A DNA stretch of 8,274 nt from an uncultured bacterium (lineage in GTDB: Bacteria > Auribacterota > Tritonobacteria > UBA1439): positions 1 through 8,274 of the forward strand of contig CALLYX010000310.1 of NCBI GenBank assembly GCA_937858775.1, written 5' to 3'. A program made the position numbers and the translations under genes. The first letter of the stretch is position 1, and the number at the start of each line of letters is the position of its first letter. A model generated the notes under the pieces. That model saw nothing but the letters and a program-made list of their open reading frames with translations, made no database searches and was not told the origin of the DNA. Positions 1 through 7,088 of this stretch are shown piece after piece.

Positions 1-133
1 CTGAGCGTAGCACCGGCCAATTCGGGCGGGGGAGGGGGGGGGTGGTGGACCTGGCCACGGCGCAAGGTGCTCCCGAGGAATGTCGGGTCCGGGCGAGCAC
101 CGACGTCGACCGACCTCCCGGCGGGCGCCCGCG
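1..133. other. GC-rich left edge without a supported gene
   Basis: This stretch lies downstream of the PP-loop gene. It is so GC-rich that several frames stay open through it by chance. On the minus strand a GTG at 58-56 opens a frame that runs off the window edge, but it has only about 19 codons, a proline-rich translation and a GGGAG rather far upstream, so I do not call it. A 12-base perfect palindrome (GCGGGCGCCCGC, 121-132) follows the PP-loop stop codon. It has no T-run after it, so it is not a convincing intrinsic terminator. Confidence 0.4.
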
Positions 134-994
134 CTACCTTTCGACGGGCATCGCCGCCCTGACCCGGAGACATCGGGCCCCGCCGCCGACGAGGAGCACG
201 GTCGGCCCCGGGACCTCCGCCGGCCGGAGGAGCGCGTCCCCCTCCCGCGAGAGGCCCTCGATTCTCGCGTTGTCGACCTCGTTCCTGCCGACCACTATCT
301 TCCTGCCGCTATCGAGGCGGAAATGCCTTCCCACCTTGAGGAGCTGGATGGAACGCACGTCGTCGAGCCCTTCCCTGTCGCGGAGTTCCTTCAGGCGCGA
401 TGAGAAGGCGGGGTCCGTGAGGAGGCACCCCCCCGCGGGCTGGGGGTAGGCGGCGATCCCGAACTTCTCCGCCAGCGCCATCTGCGGCTTTCGCGACCGG
501 CCACGCAGGTCGAGCAATTTCGCGCGGTCCACCTTCCCCTCCCTCTCCGGCACCGTCTCCTCGAGCAACCTCGCGCTCAACGGGCGCAGAAGGTAGCCCG
601 CGCACCCGGAGCCCGCCTCGACGATCTTGAGCGCGTTCCGGTTCTGCGACATCGGCCGCTCGTTCAACACCTCGCCGGTGAAGACGAAGTCGAAGCCGCG
701 CGCCCTCATCACCGCGCAGGCGCGCGAAGCCATCAGGGCATGGCAGTCTATGCACGGGTTCATATTCGAGCCGAAGCCGTGGGGGGGGCGCCGCATCACT
801 GCGAGGTGGGGCTCCGTGATATCCTCGACGATGATCGGGATCCCGAGCATCCCGGCGGCCTCGACGGCCCTCCCCGAGCCGAAGAACGGCGTCTCGAAAG
901 AGATGCCCGTCACCTCTATCCCCTGCGACATCAGGAGGCGGGCGGCTAGGATGCTGTCGAGCCCCCCCGAGAAGAGGCCGAGCGCGCGGACCAT
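134..994 (-). CDS. PP-loop ATPase, tRNA thiolation type (MnmA/ThiI-like)
   Basis: A 286-residue protein with the ATP-pyrophosphatase P-loop SGGLDS at residues 9-14, directly after the first beta strand. This motif marks enzymes that adenylate a base, usually in tRNA, before sulfur transfer. Other visible blocks are a Cys pair NPCIDC (79-84), TGEVLNERPMSQ (106-117), Cys131 in GSGCAGYLLRPLS, and AGGCLLTDP with Cys190. These look like the family annotated as tRNA 2-thiouridylase- or ThiI-related proteins with an NFACT-R/DUF814-like tail. The tail here is LLKVGRHFRL...IVVGRNEVDN (218-242). The ATG is preceded by AAGGGG (1000-1005) with a 5-base gap, which supports the start. The gene lies 37 bases after the oxidoreductase and may be cotranscribed with it, but the sequence gives no functional link to the glycolipid genes. 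The last ~20 residues (after GPTVLLVGGG) are arginine-rich and look unlike a natural domain end, so a late frameshift is possible. The exact tRNA position modified cannot be told from sequence alone. Confidence 0.85.
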   Translation of the reverse strand: MVRALGLFSGGLDSILAARLLMSQGIEVTGISFETPFFGSGRAVEAAGMLGIPIIVEDITEPHLAVMRRPPHGFGSNMNPCIDCHALMASRACAVMRARGFDFVFTGEVLNERPMSQNRNALKIVEAGSGCAGYLLRPLSARLLEETVPEREGKVDRAKLLDLRGRSRKPQMALAEKFGIAAYPQPAGGCLLTDPAFSSRLKELRDREGLDDVRSIQLLKVGRHFRLDSGRKIVVGRNEVDNARIEGLSREGDALLRPAEVPGPTVLLVGGGARCLRVRAAMPVER

Positions 995-1031
995 TGTATC
1001 CCCTTCGGCATGCGCTGTTGCGCCGGGCGGA

Positions 1032-2330
1032 TCAGTCGAATTTCGTCTCGGACACGAAACGCTTCCCGAGGGCGGCGCAGTTGTTCATGTTGCGGTCGTA
1101 CGGGTAGATCTGGCTGGTGTTGACCATGTACAGCCCCGCGACCGGCGTCTCGAACGGCGGCATCGCCCCGCGGTAGCCGAGGGTGTAGACGACGGTGGCA
1201 TGCCTGGCCTTCGAGAGGCGCATCCCCCTCACCCACCCGCCCCGGAACGAAGGGTTGACGCGCCTCAGCGACCCCTCGTGGAACGCGTAGTAATCCCCCT
1301 CCGACATCCGGAAGATCGGGTCGTCCTCGCCGATATAGTTGAACACGTAGACGATCCGGCTGCCGCCGTACCGCGACGGGGGGACGAAGTTCGTGTGCTC
1401 GATCAGCCCGCCGAAGGTGACCGACGAGTCGCTGATGTTCAGCCAGTAGACCGGGCTCACCCGCTCCGCGCACTCGAGCGCGAGGCAGACCGCCGCCTGG
1501 TACCGGATGCGCGAGAGCCGCTCCCTGTAGGGGGGCGGCAGCTGGGGGGCGATCTCGAGGAAGGACGGTATCGGGGTGGTGGAGATGACCGCGTCGCAGG
1601 CGATCTCCCCCCCGGCGGCCGCCACCCCGCGGACCCTGCCGCCGGACTCGATGATGCGCCCGGCGGCCGTCCCAGTGATGACCTCGCCGCCGCGCGCGGC
1701 GATTGACTCGGCCATCCCCTCCAGCATCGACTCGAACCCTCCGTCCAGGTAGCCGAGCTCCTCCCTCATCCCCCCCGCGCTCCTCGACCGGGCGCGCGGG
1801 TGTATCCTCCCCCAGATCCAGGCGGCCGGGATCCGGGCGCACTCGTCCCCGAACTTGAGCCGGAGGAGCGGCTCCCACACCGTCCGGTAGGCCGCGGGGC
1901 TGACATGCCCTGAGAACCACTCCTCGCACGTCACGCCGTCAAGCGCCTCCCACTCCCCCATGCGCTGGAACCTCCTCACGGCGAGGCCGAGCTTCAGCCG
2001 GTCGGCGAGCCGGAGGGGGGAGAAGCGGAGGAGGTCAAGCGGGGTGGTGAACGGGTGGACTCGCCCCCCCAGGAAGAATCCGATCGAGGAGGGGCGCCAG
2101 ATGAGCCGGTCCGAGAGCCCGATCTCGTCGATCCATGAGAGGATCGCCGAGTCGGTCTTGAAGATATGGTGGTAGAACCGCTCGATCCACGCGTTCCCGA
2201 GGCGGAACGACCCGGCCAGCCCCCCCAGGCGTTTCTCCCGTTCGAGCAGGACCACCCGGTGGCCACTCCCGGCGAGGGCGTGCGCGACGCTCAGCCCGGT
2301 GATCCCGCCGCCGATGACGACCGCCTTCAT
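1032..2330 (-). CDS. FAD/NAD(P)-dependent oxidoreductase, amine-oxidase/protoporphyrinogen-oxidase fold
   Basis: A 432-residue flavoprotein. The N-terminus is a textbook dinucleotide-binding Rossmann motif, GGGITGL (7-13), with the acidic residue Glu30 ending the second strand and the FAD-binding follow-on RLGGLAGS (34-41). The C-terminal FAD region is GLYMVNTSQIYPYDRNMN (399-416), as in protoporphyrinogen-oxidase-like and UDP-galactopyranose-mutase-like proteins of glycan clusters. There is no signal peptide. The start is ATG 2330-2328, which overlaps the TGA of the upstream flippase-like gene as ATGA. An AGGAGG-rich stretch and a G8 run precede it, so translation is probably coupled. The longer open frame upstream of this ATG only reads through the neighbouring gene. 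The substrate is unknown. Its place at the end of a lipid-linked sugar operon suggests a redox step on a sugar or polyprenyl group. It is not of the VAO type used by DprE1, so it should not be called DprE1. Confidence 0.85.
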   Translation of the reverse strand: MKAVVIGGGITGLSVAHALAGSGHRVVLLEREKRLGGLAGSFRLGNAWIERFYHHIFKTDSAILSWIDEIGLSDRLIWRPSSIGFFLGGRVHPFTTPLDLLRFSPLRLADRLKLGLAVRRFQRMGEWEALDGVTCEEWFSGHVSPAAYRTVWEPLLRLKFGDECARIPAAWIWGRIHPRARSRSAGGMREELGYLDGGFESMLEGMAESIAARGGEVITGTAAGRIIESGGRVRGVAAAGGEIACDAVISTTPIPSFLEIAPQLPPPYRERLSRIRYQAAVCLALECAERVSPVYWLNISDSSVTFGGLIEHTNFVPPSRYGGSRIVYVFNYIGEDDPIFRMSEGDYYAFHEGSLRRVNPSFRGGWVRGMRLSKARHATVVYTLGYRGAMPPFETPVAGLYMVNTSQIYPYDRNMNNCAALGKRFVSETKFD

Positions 2331-3334
2331 CCCCCCCCTGTCTCCTCCTCGATCTTCTCGGCCTCCTCGATCTCCCTGAGGCTCCAGCCGCTCCGGTTCA
2401 TGAACCAGAGCCCCAGCGCAGTCACGGAGACGTACTGGAGGGCGTGCACGACGATGATGTAGCTCACCGCCGTGCTGTCGGGAACGCGGAACGGGGCCAG
2501 GGCGACGACCGCCGCCGCCTCGAACGTCCCCAGATAGCCGGGACCCGCGGGGACCATGATGGCGATGTTGACGATTACGAGCGTGAAAAAGGCGGCGTGG
2601 GGCAGCGCCGCCATGTCGAACCCCTTCATGACGACCCAGAAGACGCACCCCTCCATGAGCCAGATCGCGAAGGAGAGGGCGATGACCGCCGCCTGGCTGC
2701 GAAACGATGAGAGAAAGCGCAGCCCCGGGAGGAACGACTCCACGGCTTTCCCCGCGCGGGCGTGGAGACGCCCGGGGAGGACGCGGGTGAGCCCCTTGAG
2801 GAAGCGCGACGCCTGCTCCTCGCGGCACGCCGCGTAGAGGAGAAGGCCGTACGACGCGAGGAATACCGGGGCGCTCAAGGCGGCGTAGCGCTTCACCTCG
2901 GGCGACGACGCGCTGAAGAGGAGAACCAGGACAAAAAGCCCGATCAGCGTCAACCCGTCATAGACCCGCTCGACTACGATCGTGGCGAAGCCGGCGCTCC
3001 CGCTCACCGCCTCCTTCTTCTTCAGCGCCCAAGCGCGGACGAACTCCCCTATTCGGAGGGGGAGGATGTTGTTTGCCATGAACCCGATCATGACGACGCC
3101 GAACGAACTCGCGAACCCGATCCGCTTGAGCGGCGCCAGCATGCGCTGCCACCGGACCGCGCGGAGCGCGAAGCCGCCGAGGTAGAGGGCGAGGGCCGGG
3201 AGGAGCACCCGGCAGTTGAAGCCCTGGAGACTCTCCCCCACCCCCCCCCATTCATCGCGCAGCTTGAACGCGATGGCGGCGATGACGGCGGCGCTTATCA
3301 GATAACCGAGGTTTCTCCCCCATTTCACTGTCAC
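2327..3334 (-). CDS. Stand-alone flippase-like membrane protein (UPF0104/LPG-synthase TM family)
   Basis: A 335-residue integral membrane protein with several hydrophobic helices, the first at about residues 8-23. The family signatures are IGFMANNILPLRIGEFVRAW (83-102), FATIVVERVYDGLTL (116-130), IMVPAGPGYLGTFE (259-272) and VVHALQYVSVTALGLWF (295-311). This family (PF03706 type) includes the membrane parts of lysyl-phosphatidylglycerol synthase and of AglD. A lipid-flipping role is often assumed but seldom proved. The start is uncertain by two codons. GTG 3334-3332 overlaps the upstream TGA as GTGA, matching the other junctions of this operon, whereas GTG 3328-3326 has the better distance (5 bases) from the G7 run. 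It is clearly a paralogue of the C-terminal domain of the preceding gene. Its acidic C-terminus (EIEEAEKIEEETGGG) should face the cytoplasm if the topology is as usual. Confidence 0.87.
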   Translation of the reverse strand: MTVKWGRNLGYLISAAVIAAIAFKLRDEWGGVGESLQGFNCRVLLPALALYLGGFALRAVRWQRMLAPLKRIGFASSFGVVMIGFMANNILPLRIGEFVRAWALKKKEAVSGSAGFATIVVERVYDGLTLIGLFVLVLLFSASSPEVKRYAALSAPVFLASYGLLLYAACREEQASRFLKGLTRVLPGRLHARAGKAVESFLPGLRFLSSFRSQAAVIALSFAIWLMEGCVFWVVMKGFDMAALPHAAFFTLVIVNIAIMVPAGPGYLGTFEAAAVVALAPFRVPDSTAVSYIIVVHALQYVSVTALGLWFMNRSGWSLREIEEAEKIEEETGGG

Positions 3335-5046
3335 CCCCCCAGCCCGGCGATCCGGATCTCTTCGCGGCTCCTTACGACGTCGAAGTTGTGTCGGATGAAA
3401 AACCATATCCCGAGGAGCGTGACGGGCAGGTATTGGGTGGCGTGGAGGGCGATCGAGTAGCCCGCCGCACGCGCCGGGTCGATGACGGCCCCGGCGAGCG
3501 CCGCGATCTGAAGGAGGGCGCTCTTGCAGAAGAACTCGAACGTGCCGACGTAGCCGATGGACGGGACGATCAGGCCGAGGTTGACGACGGAGACGATGAA
3601 GAACGGCGCCCACCGCGGGAGGGAAAGGCTGAAGGCGCTGATGAAACAGGCGTACATCCCCGCCTCCGAGAGCCATACGAGGAGCGAGACGCCGAACGCC
3701 GCGAGCATGAGGCGCTCGTGCAGGAGCACCTCGGCCCCCCGGATGAAATTGGATATCACGAACTGCCCCTCCGCCTTGAGGTAGCGATGGCCGAGGTTGT
3801 CGATGGCGCGGTAGATCCCTGTCTCCCTCCCACCCACCTTCCCGGCCACCAGGTAGAAGAGGACCATGAAGAGGGAGAAGAAGGTGAGGAGGCCGAGGAC
3901 GAAAAGGCGGTTGACGAACGGCTGGAAGGCGGCGCACATCAGGATCGAGGCGAGGCATGCGATGAGGGTCAGGCCGTCCAGCAACCGGTCGACGACCACG
4001 GTGGCGAAGCACAGGCTCTTCGAAATCCGGTGGGAGCGGGCGAAGTCGTATGCGCGCACCAGTTCCCCCATGCGCACGGGGAGGACGTTGTTGGCCATGA
4101 AGCCGATGACGATGCCGGTGAAGAGCTCGCCGATCCGAAACCGCCCCTCGGGGAGGAGGATCAGCCGCCAACGGACGCCCCGGAACCAGAAGGATAGGGC
4201 GTAGGCGGCGAGGCCGAGGAGGATCATGGCGCGGTCGGCCTTCCCGATTTCGGAGATGAAGTTCCGATAGTCGATATTTTTCACGAAGAGGGCTATGAAG
4301 ACAAGGCTGAGGAGCGAGCTCAGGATGAGCTTCTTCCAGTTCACGATGAAGACATGGAGCCAGAGGTGCGAGAGTTCCTGGAGCGTCCGGTAGACATCCA
4401 ATGGCGAGACGCTGGATTTCCCCCTGGTTCGCGGAAGGTGCGTCACCGGCGTCTCGACGATCTTCAACCCCGCACGCTTCGCCTTCACCAGGATCTCCGT
4501 GTCCACGAGAAAACGCTCGGACCTCAGTTCGATCGTGTCGAAGACCGATCTCCGGAATAGTTTGAAGGCGCAATCTATGTCGCGGACCCTGAGCCCGAAT
4601 ACCATGCGTATGATGAAGTTGTAGGCGCGCGAGACCAGCTTGCGGAGCGGCCTGTCCCGGCGCTCCTCGCGGAATCCGACCACGATCCCCACCCCCTCGC
4701 GCATCAGGGGGAGGAGCCTCCGGACGTCGCGGATGTCGAACTGGTTGTCGCCGTCCGTGTAGAGGATCAGCTCCTTGCGCGCCCCGGCGAAGCCGCTCCG
4801 CAGCGCGGTCCCGTAGCCGAGGTTGCGCGGATGGCTGATGACCCTCACGCGCGGATTCTCGCGCGCGAGCCGCGCGGCGATCTCGGCGGTCCGGTCGGTG
4901 GAGCCGTCGTCGACGATGATCACCTCGTAGTCGTCGGTGATCTCCGCCATGGTCCGGTCAACGTCGAGCGTCTGCCTCTCGACGTTCTCCTCCTCGTTGT
5001 AGCACGGGAAGAAGACCGTTATCGACGGCCGCGATCCATCGATCAT
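3331..5046 (-). CDS. GT2 glycosyltransferase fused to flippase-like membrane domain (AglD-like architecture)
   Basis: A 571-residue, two-domain protein. Residues 1-~235 are a GT-A glycosyltransferase of family 2: PCYNEEEN (14-21), VDDGSTD (45-51), the metal-binding DGDNQFD (98-104), and [15 protein letters not shown] (156-170). This is the pattern of enzymes that move a sugar from a nucleotide to polyprenyl phosphate (DPM1/ArnC/GtrB relatives). Instead of the usual two to four C-terminal helices, residues ~238-571 form a flippase-like membrane domain with [20 protein letters not shown] (314-333), [13 protein letters not shown] (350-362), [12 protein letters not shown] (494-505) and [15 protein letters not shown] (535-549). 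The same order occurs in archaeal AglD. The ATG overlaps the upstream TGA as ATGA, after a G8 run and GGAGGAG. The longer open frame upstream is only a shadow through the SDR gene. I infer that it makes, and perhaps flips, a lipid-linked monosaccharide. The neighbouring UDP-xylose synthase makes xylose a reasonable guess. The sugar and the flipping are not shown by the sequence. Confidence 0.9.
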   Translation of the reverse strand: MIDGSRPSITVFFPCYNEEENVERQTLDVDRTMAEITDDYEVIIVDDGSTDRTAEIAARLARENPRVRVISHPRNLGYGTALRSGFAGARKELILYTDGDNQFDIRDVRRLLPLMREGVGIVVGFREERRDRPLRKLVSRAYNFIIRMVFGLRVRDIDCAFKLFRRSVFDTIELRSERFLVDTEILVKAKRAGLKIVETPVTHLPRTRGKSSVSPLDVYRTLQELSHLWLHVFIVNWKKLILSSLLSLVFIALFVKNIDYRNFISEIGKADRAMILLGLAAYALSFWFRGVRWRLILLPEGRFRIGELFTGIVIGFMANNVLPVRMGELVRAYDFARSHRISKSLCFATVVVDRLLDGLTLIACLASILMCAAFQPFVNRLFVLGLLTFFSLFMVLFYLVAGKVGGRETGIYRAIDNLGHRYLKAEGQFVISNFIRGAEVLLHERLMLAAFGVSLLVWLSEAGMYACFISAFSLSLPRWAPFFIVSVVNLGLIVPSIGYVGTFEFFCKSALLQIAALAGAVIDPARAAGYSIALHATQYLPVTLLGIWFFIRHNFDVVRSREEIRIAGLGG

Positions 5047-6002
5047 CGCGCCCCCCCCTCCTCCTCGGCGAAGACCTTCCGGAAATAGTCGATCGTCGCG
5101 CGGAGCCCCTCGTCCAGGGCCACCCGAGGCTCCCAGCCGAGCCTCGCCCTCGCCTTGGCGATATCCGGCTGGCGCACCTTCGGGTCGTCCACGGGGAGCT
5201 CGCGGTAGACGATGGGGCTCGCGCTGCCGGTGAGGCGCAATATCTCCCGGGCGAAGTCGTTCACCGTCATCTCGCCGGGGTTGCCGATGTTGACCGGCTC
5301 GTTGATATCCGACATCGCCAGGCGGAAGATCCCGTCGATCAGGTCCGAGACGTAGCAGAAACTCCGTGTCTGCCGGCCGTCGCCGAAGACGGTGAGCGGA
5401 TCGCCCCGAAGCGCCTGCCAGATGAAGGCGGGCACGACGCGCCCGTCCCTCGCGCGCATGCGGGGCCCGTACGTGTTGAATATCCTGACGATCTTCGTGT
5501 CGAGGCGGTGGTAGCGGTGGTACGCCATCGTCATCGCCTCGGCGAAACGCTTCGCCTCGTCGTAGACGCCGCGGGGCCCGATCGGGTTCACGTTCCCCCA
5601 GTAGGTCTCGGGCTGCGGATGGACGAGCGGGTCGCCGTACACCTCGGAGGTCGAGGCGAGGAGGAACCTGGCCCCCTTCGACTTCGCCAGCCCCAGGGTC
5701 TTGTGGGTGCCCATGGCGCCCACCTTGAGCGTCGGGATGGGGAACTCGAGATAGTCGATCGGGCTCGCCGGGGAGGCGAAGTGGAATATGAAATAAACCC
5801 CGCCCGCGATGTAGAGGTAATCTGTGACATTCTGCTTGATAAACGTGAAATCCGTGTTCCCGGCGAGGTGCTCGATATTCCGGATGCTCCCGGTTAGGAG
5901 ATTGTCTATGCAGATGACCGCGAACCCCTCCCCCAGAAGGCGGTCGCAGAGATGGGATCCGAGGAAGCCGGCGCCGCCCGTCACCACGCATGTCTTTTTC
6001 AT
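5043..6002 (-). CDS. uxs: UDP-glucuronate decarboxylase (UDP-xylose synthase), extended SDR
   Basis: A 319-residue extended short-chain dehydrogenase, predicted to convert UDP-glucuronate to UDP-xylose with bound NAD+ (EC 4.1.1.35) in the cytosol. The NAD motif is GGAGFLGSH (9-17). The catalytic region has [10 protein letters not shown] (116-125) with Thr118 and Glu120, and the YxxxK pair Tyr147/Lys151 in VYDEAKR. Family-specific stretches that separate UXS from general epimerases are [12 protein letters not shown] (74-85), [17 protein letters not shown] (128-144), [10 protein letters not shown] (173-182), DGRVVPAFI (186-194) and [14 protein letters not shown] (211-224). The length matches soluble bacterial UXS. 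The ATG is preceded by AAGGGA (6007-6012). The C-terminus EEEGGAR is written by the G8 run at the junction with the next gene. It follows the UbiA-family gene after 40 bases. A related ArnA-like reaction stopping at the 4-keto sugar is possible but less likely from the motifs. Confidence 0.92.
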   Translation of the reverse strand: MKKTCVVTGGAGFLGSHLCDRLLGEGFAVICIDNLLTGSIRNIEHLAGNTDFTFIKQNVTDYLYIAGGVYFIFHFASPASPIDYLEFPIPTLKVGAMGTHKTLGLAKSKGARFLLASTSEVYGDPLVHPQPETYWGNVNPIGPRGVYDEAKRFAEAMTMAYHRYHRLDTKIVRIFNTYGPRMRARDGRVVPAFIWQALRGDPLTVFGDGRQTRSFCYVSDLIDGIFRLAMSDINEPVNIGNPGEMTVNDFAREILRLTGSASPIVYRELPVDDPKVRQPDIAKARARLGWEPRVALDEGLRATIDYFRKVFAEEEGGAR

Positions 6003-6042
6003 CTCATCCCTTCCATGGAAGCGACATGGCCCGCGGGGCGGA

Positions 6043-6912
6043 TCATTTCAGCAGCAGGAGCGCGCAGACGGCCGCCGCCCAGGCCACGATATCGACGAGC
6101 AGGGGCCTGTCCGAGAAGAGCGTCAGTTCCGGGCTCCCCCCCTCCTCCCTGCGGTGCACGAGCCATAGGTAACGAAAGATTCCGTAGATGACGAACGGGA
6201 TCGTCAGGTAGAGCGTTCCACCCACCTCGCGCTGCGTGCGCTCCGCGAGGCTGTAGAGGACGTAGGCCATAAGGGTGGAGGATGTCACCACCGCGATCAT
6301 CTGGTCGAGGAGGTAGGTCGAGTATTCCTCGAGGATCGGCCGGTGCAGGGGGGCGGCCCCCTCCAGCAGCACGATCTCGTGGCGGCGCTTGCTCAGGGCC
6401 AGGAAGAGCGCCAGCAGGATGGTGCAGATTATGAGCCACGGCGACACCTCGACCCCGATCACGTTCCCGCCCGCCACCGCCCGCAGCACGAACCCCATCG
6501 AGATCGCCAGTACGTCCACGATCACCACGTGCTTCAGCAGGAACGAGTAGGCGAGCTGGAGTACGAAGTAGGCGAGCGACGCCGCGCCGAACGCGGGACC
6601 CAGCAGAAACGCCGCCGTCAGCGAGAGCGCCGCCGCGGCCGCGGCCGAGACCGCGGCGGCGCGGGAGGAGAGCCTGCCGGAGGCGACCGGGCGGAGGCGC
6701 TTCAAGGCGTGCCGCCGGTCCTCCCCAGCGTCCGCGACGTCGTTTATCAGGTAGACCGCCCCCGATAGGGCGCAGAAGACCGCGAACGCCGCGCACGCGG
6801 CGAGGATGTCCCGCGGGTTGAGGAACCGCCTGGAGAAGATGAGCCCGGCGAAGACGATCAGGTTCTTGCTCCACTGCCGGGGCCGCATCGACTCGATCAG
6901 GACAGCCAGCAT
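6043..6912 (-). CDS. UbiA-family polyprenyl-phosphate phosphoribosyltransferase (DPPR synthase-like)
   Basis: A 289-residue multi-spanning membrane enzyme of the UbiA superfamily. It begins with [10 protein letters not shown] (8-17) and carries the first aspartate-rich site [12 protein letters not shown] (57-68) followed by KRLRPVASG (71-79). It also has AYSFLLKH (121-128), LRAVAGG (143-149) and SKRRHE (174-179). This set matches decaprenyl-phosphate phosphoribosyltransferase (mycobacterial Rv3806c) rather than quinone or heme prenyltransferases. The known reaction puts 5-phosphoribose from PRPP onto polyprenyl phosphate at the membrane, the first step toward lipid-linked ribose or arabinose. 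The ATG has GGAG (6919-6922) with a 6-base gap. The gene stands 66 bases downstream of the tRNA and 40 bases upstream of the UDP-xylose synthase. The partners of the mycobacterial route (DprE1, DprE2, phosphatase) are not seen in this window. The carrier chain length cannot be read from the sequence. Confidence 0.87.
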   Translation of the reverse strand: MLAVLIESMRPRQWSKNLIVFAGLIFSRRFLNPRDILAACAAFAVFCALSGAVYLINDVADAGEDRRHALKRLRPVASGRLSSRAAAVSAAAAAALSLTAAFLLGPAFGAASLAYFVLQLAYSFLLKHVVIVDVLAISMGFVLRAVAGGNVIGVEVSPWLIICTILLALFLALSKRRHEIVLLEGAAPLHRPILEEYSTYLLDQMIAVVTSSTLMAYVLYSLAERTQREVGGTLYLTIPFVIYGIFRYLWLVHRREEGGSPELTLFSDRPLLVDIVAWAAAVCALLLLK

Positions 6913-6926
6913 ACGCCGCTCCGGGG

Positions 6927-6957
6927 AAGGGCGTCCGCCCCTCCCTGAAAAAGGGAG
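6927..6957 (-). other. Two small hairpins between tRNA-Ala and the UbiA-family gene
   Basis: On the minus strand CTCCCT-TTTTC-AGGGAG (6957-6941) can form a 6-bp stem with a 5-base loop. Overlapping its 3' end, GGGCG-GA-CGCCC (about 6940-6929) forms a second, very tight stem. Neither is followed by a T-run, so they are not standard intrinsic terminators. They could be a tRNA 3'-trailer processing signal, a weak attenuator or an mRNA-end stabiliser. A role is inferred only from position. Confidence 0.35.
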
Positions 6958-6978
6958 CGGACCGCACGGATAAAGTAA

Positions 6979-7054
6979 TGGTGGAGCAGAAGGGATTCGA
7001 ACCCTCGACCCCCACGTTGCGAACGTGGTGCTCTCCCAACTGAGCTACTGCCCC
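6979..7054 (-). tRNA. tRNA-Ala (anticodon CGC)
   Basis: A complete 76-base tRNA with the CCA end encoded (6979-6981). The acceptor stem GGGGCAG/CTGCTCC contains the G3:U70 wobble pair, the main identity element for alanyl-tRNA synthetase. The D arm is GCTC-AGTTGGGA-GAGC. The anticodon arm is CCACG-TTCGCAA-CGTGG with anticodon CGC at 7021-7019, which reads GCG. The variable loop is GGGTC and the T arm GAGGG-TTCGAAT-CCCTT has one G:U pair. A dedicated CGC isoacceptor fits a GC-rich genome. It sits in the same direction as its neighbours, 34 bases after tatC and 66 bases before the UbiA-family gene, so it may be processed out of a longer transcript. Confidence 0.98.
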
Positions 7055-7061
7055 ACGACAT

Positions 7062-7075
7062 CGCGGACATCCGCG
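7062..7075 (-). other. Short hairpin between tatC and tRNA-Ala
   Basis: CGCGG-ATGT-CCGCG on the minus strand forms a 5-bp all-GC stem with a 4-base loop in the 34-base gap after tatC. No T-run follows, so read-through into the tRNA gene is expected. It may help end the tatC message or mark the 5' side for tRNA processing. This is seen in the sequence, but its role is an inference. Confidence 0.35.
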
Positions 7076-7088
7076 TCCGGCCTGCCGC

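Noticed and set aside
121..132. Perfect palindrome GCGGGCGCCCGC just after the PP-loop stop codon
   Set aside because: There is no loop of normal size in the longest pairing and no T-run. It could be chance in such GC-rich DNA, so I do not call a terminator.
627..1706. Plus-strand open frame of 359 codons spanning the end of the oxidoreductase gene and the PP-loop gene
   Set aside because: It covers parts of two well-supported minus-strand genes and has no recognisable motif. It is an antisense shadow.
3388..4197. Long plus-strand open frame (269 codons) opposite the GT2-flippase gene
   Set aside because: Its translation is a charged, low-complexity string without family motifs and lies antisense to a clear gene. 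High GC makes such open frames common.
2327..4573. Minus-strand open frame much longer than the flippase-like gene
   Set aside because: The upstream part only reads another frame of the GT2-flippase gene, with Arg/Pro-rich nonsense. The family match begins at the GTG near 3334.
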